Positions 7,640 through 13,631 of a stretch of DNA of 33,270 nucleotides are shown one piece after another. Below the pieces are notes generated by a model. The model was not told the origin of the DNA, did not search any database, and was given only the letters and a program-made list of their open reading frames with translations. Numbering within the stretch: position 1 is the stretch's first letter; every line of letters starts with the position of its first letter. Source of the stretch: a virus; IMG/VR virus record IMGVR_UViG_3300047557_003955, positions 1 to 33,270 of that record; one strand, 5' to 3'. The position numbers were made by a program, and so were the translations under genes.

Positions 7640-7882
7640 TTATTCTCCATCTGATTGAGGATTATTGCCCTCTTTAGTGGCAAACTCAGAGTCACCCATT
7701 TGGACAAGACTACATATTGTCGCGAATCCATCTGGGGTTTCATACGACATCTTTGAAGCATTCCAACGAAAGACCTTTTGTTCAGTCTTATCATCCATGT
7801 CATTTTGTGTGTTCCCAGAATTTTTTTCCAGCATTGAATCGCTCGCAGATTTAGCGAAAGGTATTTTGGGATTAATTTTCAT
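7640..7882 (-). CDS. Small hydrophilic protein of unknown function
   Basis: 80 residues, with many charged and polar positions and a Trp (VFRWNASKMSYETPDGFATICSLV). ATG 7882 lies one base after the stop of the upstream gene, typical of this operon. A competing minus-strand frame (7618-7803) is shorter and overlaps the next gene more; I take it as a shadow. No family recognised. Confidence 0.55.
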   Translation of the reverse strand: MKINPKIPFAKSASDSMLEKNSGNTQNDMDDKTEQKVFRWNASKMSYETPDGFATICSLVQMGDSEFATKEGNNPQSDGE

Positions 7883-7883
7883 A

Positions 7884-8108
7884 TTAGGCCAACTTTGAAT
7901 AAGCGCTAATCTGGACTTTTAGGCATTCATGAGAGTGCCATAGTTCACTATTTATCCCGTCATCACTAGGGGTAATTGGATTCTCATATTCTTCCGGCAA
8001 ATCATCTGGATCAATTGACAGCATGAGTGCGAGCGCATATATTGATTGCTCTAGATATGCTTTAGCTTTGTTTTTAGCTTTTAACTTATCTTCTTCTGAA
8101 ATACTCAT
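7884..8108 (-). CDS. Small helical protein, tandem paralogue pair (copy 2)
   Basis: 74 residues, predicted mostly helical. It resembles the upstream gene product: a basic helix, then a hydrophobic helix containing LEQ (YLEQSIYALALMLSIDPDDL here, NLEQHVFSLILEAGFDPDNF there), an acidic linker, and a Ser-His with Leu at the C-terminus (WHSHECLKVQISA against VRSHVLLRAALDS). The shared plan points to an old tandem duplication. It may be a small structural or regulatory subunit; no function can be named. Confidence 0.6.
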   Translation of the reverse strand: MSISEEDKLKAKNKAKAYLEQSIYALALMLSIDPDDLPEEYENPITPSDDGINSELWHSHECLKVQISAYSKLA

Positions 8109-8140
8109 TGCACTGCTTTCTGGATTGATGCCAGCTTATA

Positions 8141-8389
8141 TTAAAAGCGTTCTTCGTACTGGTCCTTTACTGTATTCAGACTATCAAGTGCAGCGCGCAG
8201 TAGGACATGTGAACGGACAAACTCCTGAGATATGTTGTCAAATGTAGGAGAGAATGACTCGCTATCAAAATTATCTGGGTCAAATCCAGCCTCAAGGATA
8301 AGGCTAAATACATGTTGCTCCAAGTTGGCGATACTTCTCTCGTATATGGCCTTCTTTTTTGCCTGTGAAAGATTATTTGAAAATGCCAT
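8141..8389 (-). CDS. Small helical protein, tandem paralogue pair (copy 1)
   Basis: 82 residues. It starts at ATG 8389 with a good site (GAGG, six bases away) after a 105-base gap, so it may head a transcript. The N-terminus is basic (SQAKKKAIYERS), followed by a hydrophobic helix (HVFSLILEAGF), an acidic loop (DPDNFDSESF) and a helix with Ser-His. It aligns by eye with the product of 7884-8108. It is too hydrophilic for a membrane protein. Function unknown. Confidence 0.62.
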   Translation of the reverse strand: MAFSNNLSQAKKKAIYERSIANLEQHVFSLILEAGFDPDNFDSESFSPTFDNISQEFVRSHVLLRAALDSLNTVKDQYEERF

Positions 8390-8494
8390 TATATTTCCTC
8401 GTGTTGACCTGACGCTTGCCTATATTTTACATTACTTTAGTCGCATATATATGTTTATTATTAATTGACAGATAGATAGGTAGCCCTTGTATAC
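8390..8494 (-). promoter_or_regulatory. 105-base intergenic leader with an extended -10-like element
   Basis: This gap separates the DUF6065-like gene from the small paralogue pair. On the minus strand it carries TGTAAAAT (8431 to 8424), an extended -10-like element about 35 bases before ATG 8389, and then a GAGG binding site. Nearly the same octamer precedes two other genes in this window (29367-29374 and 32036-32043). No -35 hexamer and no clear terminator are visible. A short AATTGACAG sequence (8463-8471) also occurs in the other long leader at 24200-24208. Confidence 0.35.
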
Positions 8495-9193
8495 CTATTC
8501 TGGGACGCTGAGCTTAGGCAACCCCATAAAAGTTGGCCCGATTCTGTTGCCATCTGCATCAACTCCAGTCTTTATCCCCTTTGTCCATGTCCACGGATTT
8601 TCTTGATTATTTTGCATTTTTAGTGCATTGTACTTTTTTCGTGCCTCAATGAGTTCTGGGTTGTCGCCCAGGTTAGATACCTCAAATTCAACAGATGGCA
8701 AAACTGAGTCATGAATAAAAGTAAAGAAGCAGTAGGGTGAACCTGCTGGGAAAATTACAGGCTCATTTATCTTGGTAATTTTCCAGTTCATCTGGACCTC
8801 ATCCGGCCACCAAGAACTTGGAATTGAGGCAGCTAGTGGTACTGCTCCGTCTATAAAAAAATTAGGTGATCCAGTAATCCATGTTGAATACCCATCTTCG
8901 GTATTTATTGTCCACCCCATACCGAGGGATATAATTCCAATTATTGAAGGGTATGCCACTGTTCTCCCAGACTGTTTACCTCCGCTAAGAACAACTGGAG
9001 GTGTATTCCCTCCATCCCATTTAACTACTAGTTCTTCCTGAAGAACAAGCTCCCAACCCATGACATTAGCTACTGTCATTGGAAGACACTGATAGGCATG
9101 CTTATTGTAAGTTTCATCCATCCAATCCCTTTTTACTCGAGATTGTCTTATTTCGGGTGCTGATTGATGGTTTTTTGTAAGACTTACTTTCAT
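8495..9193 (-). CDS. DUF6065-like protein
   Basis: 232 residues. The block from RDWMDETYNKHAYQCLPM through NVMGWEL and VVKWDGG, then a long beta-rich region (SLGMGWTINTEDGYSTWITGSPNF; VIFPAGSPYCFFTFIHDS), matches my memory of the DUF6065 family, whose function is unknown but which turns up near oxygenases and peptide-modification genes in bacteria and phages. The C-terminus has a YNALKMQN helix and ends WTKGIKTGVDADGN. ATG 9193 lies two bases after the stop of the upstream oxygenase, with no strong binding site, so coupling is likely. The family name should be checked by profile search. Confidence 0.65.
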   Translation of the reverse strand: MKVSLTKNHQSAPEIRQSRVKRDWMDETYNKHAYQCLPMTVANVMGWELVLQEELVVKWDGGNTPPVVLSGGKQSGRTVAYPSIIGIISLGMGWTINTEDGYSTWITGSPNFFIDGAVPLAASIPSSWWPDEVQMNWKITKINEPVIFPAGSPYCFFTFIHDSVLPSVEFEVSNLGDNPELIEARKKYNALKMQNNQENPWTWTKGIKTGVDADGNRIGPTFMGLPKLSVPE

Positions 9194-9195
9194 TA

Positions 9196-9918
9196 CTAAA
9201 ACTTAAAACGTCCTTGCTCTTGGGAGTACCCAGGTATCCCAGCTCCATATGTTATTGGGGTACCATCAATATTCTCTCCACGACCATGCCTATGTGTTCT
9301 GTCGTTATAGTCAAACATTGTGACAGCTGCGTATTTCGTACCGGAAATAATAGGTTTAGCTGCATGGGCATATATATATGTAGATGGGAATAAAACAATA
9401 TCTCCGTAGGATGGGGTGAATGTCACATTAAGAAACGGAAACCAGAGTTCTCCACCCTTATAGTCGTCATTGAGATACATAACCGATGAAACAGTGCAAT
9501 TGTAGGAAAATCCATGATCGGAATGTACGCCGAAATGTTGCCCTGGCCTATAGCGCACATAGTTTATAGCCTCCATGTAATCCATTCTGATGTTGTATCT
9601 AGACTCATAGTCTTGCAAACATACGGTTAGGCGTTCAACTGTATCGTTATAGATGTTTTTAAGTTCGCAGAATTGGGTGGGTAAATGCGATAGGTGGGTT
9701 TGCCCTATCTTGCAATCAACACAATCCCGATATTCTGGCATCTTCTGCTGATCACCAACTAATGCGTCCATCCACATAAATGGAGCCATCGAGCTATCCC
9801 CAATAGTTTCCTCAAGTCTTTCAGGGATTCTTAGCTCTACAGGGAGTGCATTCCTGTAACACAGAAGACCCATGATTGGATTGCCAATATATTCTGCTGT
9901 AACCATTTTATTTTCCAT
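9196..9918 (-). CDS. 2-oxoglutarate/Fe(II) oxygenase, prolyl-hydroxylase-like (group B, copy 1)
   Basis: 240 residues from ATG 9918. The motifs are H132-x-D134 (GVHSD), SVMYLNDDYKGGELWFP, PSYGDIVLFPS and H185 (YAHAAKP), with K195 (SGTKYA) where most neighbours have Arg; Lys is also the usual cofactor-binding residue in prolyl 4-hydroxylases. A Cys pair (DCVDC) lies in the variable N-terminal half. I prefer 9918 because it begins just after the upstream stop (9920-9922); ATG 9960 would overlap by 41 bases, and ATG 9906 has a GGA site. An enzyme of the hydroxylase class is secure; the substrate is unknown. Confidence 0.88.
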   Translation of the reverse strand: MENKMVTAEYIGNPIMGLLCYRNALPVELRIPERLEETIGDSSMAPFMWMDALVGDQQKMPEYRDCVDCKIGQTHLSHLPTQFCELKNIYNDTVERLTVCLQDYESRYNIRMDYMEAINYVRYRPGQHFGVHSDHGFSYNCTVSSVMYLNDDYKGGELWFPFLNVTFTPSYGDIVLFPSTYIYAHAAKPIISGTKYAAVTMFDYNDRTHRHGRGENIDGTPITYGAGIPGYSQEQGRFKF

Positions 9919-9919
9919 C

Positions 9920-10675
9920 TTAGATGTGCCTACATTTTGATACGGCTCTGATATAGGCATCTGTTGCTTGTTTCATTGCTTCAGCAAACCTATCACTTAA
10001 TATGTATTTTTTCAATAATTCATTTGAAGTTGAGTTACTGCGGCCATCAAGTGAGTGTATTTCTGAATTCACATATAAATCAGAATTGACAGCAGATAAT
10101 AGTTTTTTACAAATTTCTATGTGCGTTAATTTAGAAAATATTTCAAATTGTGCTAGATAGCAGTAATCTTTCAAATCTATACAAAGATTTGTCATTCTTG
10201 TATAGTAATTTATGCATTTATTAATATAAATCTCATCATCTTTGGTATAGAGACTGGACGAGAGTGCCTTTATTATTGGGCTAAATCCACCACCTGGACT
10301 ACTAGTGGACATTGAAATGTATGAACTGATTGCATCTTCTGGTTTTCTTGTAGTAAGAATAATGCAATCAACATTATTAACTGCATTCTCTATAATTTTT
10401 TGACTATGGCTAAGTCTGCTGGGAATAGCTAATTGTGGTATTCCAGATAGGGCATGGAAACGAAGAAACCTATTGCCCTGCCTGGGAAAGCCATCAATCA
10501 TGATGCGCTTAGCACCTACCTCCCTGTATTGACTATCGGTTTCTGGACCAACAGTCCAGTCAGCTTCTTCCCATCTAGATATCTCTATATTAAAAAACCA
10601 ATTTCCACTATCTGGTGGCAGTGTTCTAACGCTATTTTTGTGTTTACCAGAATGGTTTTTCTGTTTCATTGACAT
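9920..10675 (-). CDS. Sulfotransferase-like P-loop protein
   Basis: 251 residues. MIDGFPRQGNRFLRFHAL resembles the 5'-phosphosulfate loop of sulfotransferases (family: PRSGT.WL), and CIILTTRKPEDAISSYIS resembles the 3'-phosphate motif with its Arg and Ser. Members transfer sulfate from PAPS to sugars, lipids or tyrosine. A regular Leu/Ile helix-rich C-terminus follows. I start at ATG 10675 (or 10669) because the longer frame begins with TTG at 10708; either way the gene overlaps the upstream oxygenase by 26-32 bases. Its place between oxygenases suggests action on the same target, but this is inferred. It could also be a kinase-like P-loop protein. Confidence 0.6.
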   Translation of the reverse strand: MSMKQKNHSGKHKNSVRTLPPDSGNWFFNIEISRWEEADWTVGPETDSQYREVGAKRIMIDGFPRQGNRFLRFHALSGIPQLAIPSRLSHSQKIIENAVNNVDCIILTTRKPEDAISSYISMSTSSPGGGFSPIIKALSSSLYTKDDEIYINKCINYYTRMTNLCIDLKDYCYLAQFEIFSKLTHIEICKKLLSAVNSDLYVNSEIHSLDGRSNSTSNELLKKYILSDRFAEAMKQATDAYIRAVSKCRHI

Positions 10676-11399
10676 CTTCGCGTTTTTTATTTGGAAATCT
10701 TTGTCCAAATATTGTCATTGTTTGTGGAATATTTGACCTGGAAAATATTCGCTGATTTTCCATTGAATCTTCTGCGCTGTAGTCAATAAAATTTAATGGT
10801 GTTTCGTCAAGAACAAATGTGCGCCATAAATACTGGAGTTTCGGTGTTGTAAAAAATGTCATCATTGCATACCGATATCCGCTAATTATCTCTCTTACTC
10901 CGTGTATATAGAAATGCGTACCTGGGAAAAAAATTAGCTCTCCTGGTTCTGGCTTTATTTCAAGATCATGGTCTGGGAAATATATTTCCCCGCCGACATA
11001 GTCGTCATTCAGGTATGTCAAGGCCGCATATTCTATAAATATAGAAGAAAAATTATTTATATTTGAAATATCCCAAGTATCATAATTCCATTTAAATTGT
11101 GCCTCGCAGTCAGAATGCGGAGCCTGAAATTCGCCCTTAAACCACTTACGAACTGTGGTGCCGGACATGTCCGTTACATCAATACCATATGTCCTTGAAA
11201 TTATTTTTTCTACATTGAGTTGGTAGCTTTGAACCAACGAAGTTATTTCCGTATCTGGCCTGAACTGTAGAATTGCCCTTGAACTAATCGTTTTGCCACC
11301 TATTTCTGGTTGAGCATTGGCAAATTCTACGATTTTAGCAATTTCTTTGTGGTTTAGGAAGTTTTTAATGCGATGTATATTCTGTGAAAGTGCCTTCAT
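10644..11399 (-). CDS. 2-oxoglutarate/Fe(II) oxygenase, prolyl-hydroxylase-like (group B, copy 2)
   Basis: 251 residues. H95-x-D97 (APHSD), YLNDDYVGGEIYFPDHDLEI, PGELIFFPG, H166 (IHGVREI) and R176 (SGYRYA) make a complete active site. The start ATG 11399 overlaps the upstream stop as ATGA; a longer frame from 11444 would add 15 residues inside the upstream gene and is rejected. The N-terminal half (RIKNFLNHKEIAKIVEFA) is the usual cap helix of this family. The C-terminus extends about 55 residues beyond the barrel and overlaps the sulfotransferase-like gene. Confidence 0.9.
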   Translation of the reverse strand: MKALSQNIHRIKNFLNHKEIAKIVEFANAQPEIGGKTISSRAILQFRPDTEITSLVQSYQLNVEKIISRTYGIDVTDMSGTTVRKWFKGEFQAPHSDCEAQFKWNYDTWDISNINNFSSIFIEYAALTYLNDDYVGGEIYFPDHDLEIKPEPGELIFFPGTHFYIHGVREIISGYRYAMMTFFTTPKLQYLWRTFVLDETPLNFIDYSAEDSMENQRIFSRSNIPQTMTIFGQRFPNKKREDVNETEKPFW

Positions 11400-12199
11400 G
11401 GATTTTCGCCAGTGCTTCCACGATGAGCATACCCATCGTTCCACTCTAAAGGAAAAGATGCTCGTTGTTCATCGGACAGTTTTGAATACATATTATGTAT
11501 TGCGCTGTGCATTGTGATCAATTTTGGTCTAGCAAAGTGTGTTATTAAATTCCACCTTGTTCCATTAGAAATCTTGCGAACTCCATGATTATATTCAACG
11601 CTCCCTGGAAAGAAAACAAGTTGACCCGGGGTATGCGTAATCTCTATGTCATATGCTTCAAAATAGAGTTGACCGCCATCATAGTCGTTATTGATATATA
11701 TGTTTGCTGATATGTCAATTAGACTCGGTTCATATATATGCATTGGTGAGTAATCAACAAGATAAGAGATGCCATTAGGGCCTATTCCTTCTGAGTCAGT
11801 GTGGCCGGGACAAAAACCACCAGATAATGTTTGGTGTCTGTTGAAATTAAATATTGGTACTACCTGATGACCTACTTCATAAGAAATTACTTTCTTAGCC
11901 TTATCCATGTATTTGTCTAGCAGTTGATGACCTCTATTTCTCTGAAAATCAACTGCGTATTTCATGCATAATTCTCTGTACTCACCAGAAGTATGCTCAA
12001 TAAAATCCATGCATGGAATTTTTTCATACCACCATGAATCTTTGTTATAGCGACACAGCTCATCAAGTATCTGAAGATCATCTTTTTCTATGAAGTTATC
12101 TATTATTGTGATATATCGTGGATGTGCAGACTTTAGATCTTGTTTATTTGTCAAAATGATTGATTCAACATCATATTTTGAGTAGTGAGTTGGGCGCAT
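11396..12199 (-). CDS. 2-oxoglutarate/Fe(II) oxygenase, prolyl-hydroxylase-like (group B, copy 3)
   Basis: 267 residues. The iron site is H133-x-D135 (PGHTD, with Thr in place of the usual Ser) and H205 (YNHGVRKI); R215 (NGTRWN) would bind 2OG. The core strands are ANIYINNDYDGGQLYFEAYDIEI and PGQLVFFPG. The N-terminal YITIIDNFIEKDDLQIL is the same cap element as FLNHKEI in the downstream copy. It starts seven bases after the stop of the upstream oxygenase and overlaps the downstream one as ATGA. The loop between H-x-D and the next strand is long (GIGPNGISYLVDY...), perhaps a substrate loop. Confidence 0.9.
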   Translation of the reverse strand: MRPTHYSKYDVESIILTNKQDLKSAHPRYITIIDNFIEKDDLQILDELCRYNKDSWWYEKIPCMDFIEHTSGEYRELCMKYAVDFQRNRGHQLLDKYMDKAKKVISYEVGHQVVPIFNFNRHQTLSGGFCPGHTDSEGIGPNGISYLVDYSPMHIYEPSLIDISANIYINNDYDGGQLYFEAYDIEITHTPGQLVFFPGSVEYNHGVRKISNGTRWNLITHFARPKLITMHSAIHNMYSKLSDEQRASFPLEWNDGYAHRGSTGENP

Positions 12200-12206
12200 T
12201 GATAAC

Positions 12207-12845
12207 CTACTTAAATTCTTTAACTGTATAAAATGATGGCGTCGTATATCTCTCTCCAGATGTAATCATGCTCACACCATGAAGATAATTGACATCTCCT
12301 GGATGGATTACTGCCAATCCAGGTTTTGGCTTTATACATATATCGTGCTGTGGATAGTAGAGCTCTCCGCCCCCAAAATCATCGTTATAGTAGAACAGGG
12401 AATTAATGTCATAGTCAACAAAGGCATTTGGATTTCCGTCATTTAGTTGCTTATCCGCATGGGGCCGCTGTTCAATTCCTGGTCTCCATTTCATTATCAC
12501 TGGAGGCCTTCTGCTTACCGTGCATTTAAAACGTGTTTCAATTTCTATCTGCATTTTGTCTATGTATTTATCAATAATTAACCAAATATCCGTATTTAAC
12601 CTTTTAAGGATTTCACTACTGCATTGCCTGTCATTCCAGTAGTCAGCGTTATATAGGCATGTTCCGTCTTCTGCAAAAACACTTTCTTTTTCATTATTCC
12701 ACTCGTCTATTGTCGGGCAGAACTTTTGAATCGCAATCAAATCTTCTGTGTCAATAAAATTCTCAATGACGATTATGTTGTCTGGGGAGTCACCAAAATG
12801 ACCGGGCTCCACAAACCATGGTGACTTTTCATCTAAATGGTTCAT
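12207..12845 (-). CDS. 2-oxoglutarate/Fe(II) oxygenase, prolyl-hydroxylase-like (group B, copy 4)
   Basis: 212 residues, the shortest of the seven. H129-x-D131 (RPHAD, with Ala instead of Ser), LFYYNDDFGGGELYYPQHDI, PGLAVIHPG, H189 (YLHGVSMI) and R199 (SGERYT) are intact, so it should be active. VIENFIDTEDLIAI is the cap element. It is the first oxygenase downstream of the PPYF-repeat FN3 gene, 36 bases after that gene's stop, with no obvious ribosome binding site; read-through from the fibre genes is likely. Confidence 0.9.
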   Translation of the reverse strand: MNHLDEKSPWFVEPGHFGDSPDNIIVIENFIDTEDLIAIQKFCPTIDEWNNEKESVFAEDGTCLYNADYWNDRQCSSEILKRLNTDIWLIIDKYIDKMQIEIETRFKCTVSRRPPVIMKWRPGIEQRPHADKQLNDGNPNAFVDYDINSLFYYNDDFGGGELYYPQHDICIKPKPGLAVIHPGDVNYLHGVSMITSGERYTTPSFYTVKEFK

Positions 12846-12881
12846 GAAAAAAAGTCTATATCATCCCAAAGATGATCCCTA

Positions 12882-13631
12882 CTACTTGAATTCTGGTGGG
12901 AAAAATGGTGGGAACCACGGTGGAAACCACGGTGGGAAATATGGCGGGAAGTACGGCGGAAAATACGGTGGGAAATACGGTGGAAAATAAGGCGGGAAGT
13001 ACGGAGGAAAATAAGGCGGGAAGTACGGAGGAGCAACAGGTGTTATTGCTCCAGTCTGCGAAGCATTACTTTCTCCGTAGCTGTTGTATGCGGTTACGGT
13101 AAAAAAATAAGCAGTTCCGTTTGTTAGTCCGGTCTTTGTAAAGCTTGTCCCCGTGATTCCTTCGTCAGTCGCCACAAGTGAGCTATTGCTATTTAGATAT
13201 GTTCTAACTCTGTAGTTAGTGGTTCCTGTCCCAGCAGCCGCAGCAGTCCAAGTTATTGTTGACTCAGCATTTCCACCATTGGTTGCAGATGCATTACTTG
13301 GAGCCCCAGGCTCGTTTCCAGCAGTAACGGAGTTTGATGCGCCTGACGAATCAGACTCAACCCCCGTACTTGAAACGGCTTTGACGGTAAAAGTATATGC
13401 AGTACCAGCTGTTAGACCAGTGACAATAATCGGGGAAGATGAGCCAGTTGCAGTTACGCCACCCGGAGAGGATGTGACTGTATACGAAACGGTCCCCTTA
13501 CCCCCATATGTTGATCCCGTGAATGCAACAGATATAGCCCTATCAGTATTGAACTGAATAGATGCAGTTCCAATAGTGGGCGTAGTCGGCTTTTTGCCAC
13601 CGCTCTCGTCATCGCCAGAAAAGAAGGTCAT
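12882..13631 (-). CDS. FN3 protein with C-terminal PPxF tetrapeptide repeats
   Basis: 249 residues from ATG 13631, which overlaps the stop of the long fibre as ATGA; a longer frame from 13697 lies inside that gene and is rejected. After a short acidic N-terminus (DDESGGKK) come two FN3 domains (residues ~15-100 and ~108-198), each with VTGLTAGTAYTFTVKA- or LTNGTAYFFTVTA-type strands. The last ~50 residues are twelve tandem tetrapeptides: eight PPYF, two PPWF, one PPFF and one PPEF, then a final Lys. The PPxF tail is likely an extended polyproline-type rod or adhesive end. It sits directly between the fibres and seven prolyl-hydroxylase-like genes, which makes its Pro residues candidate substrates (inference). 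Confidence 0.85.
   Translation of the reverse strand: MTFFSGDDESGGKKPTTPTIGTASIQFNTDRAISVAFTGSTYGGKGTVSYTVTSSPGGVTATGSSSPIIVTGLTAGTAYTFTVKAVSSTGVESDSSGASNSVTAGNEPGAPSNASATNGGNAESTITWTAAAAGTGTTNYRVRTYLNSNSSLVATDEGITGTSFTKTGLTNGTAYFFTVTAYNSYGESNASQTGAITPVAPPYFPPYFPPYFPPYFPPYFPPYFPPYFPPYFPPWFPPWFPPFFPPEFK
12888..13031 (-). repeat. Twelve 12-base tandem repeats coding PPxF
   Basis: 144 bases made of twelve 12-base units at the 3' end of the FN3 gene. The units differ mostly at synonymous or single positions (CCN-CCN-TAY/TGG-TTY), giving PPYF eight times at the upstream end and PPWF, PPFF and PPEF at the stop-proximal end. The near-identical units suggest recent slippage or unequal exchange and so a length that can vary between isolates. 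Confidence 0.92.

Noticed and set aside
7618-7803. 61-residue minus-strand frame
   Set aside because: It overlaps the better frame 7640-7882 and has an unlikely composition.
12888-13031. Possible CRISPR array
   Set aside because: The units are 12 bases with no spacers and stay in frame in a coding sequence.
12842-13036. Minus-strand frame of RTSRLIFHRISHR-like repeats
   Set aside because: It is the same 12-base repeat read in another frame; the PPxF frame is joined to FN3 domains and is the real one.
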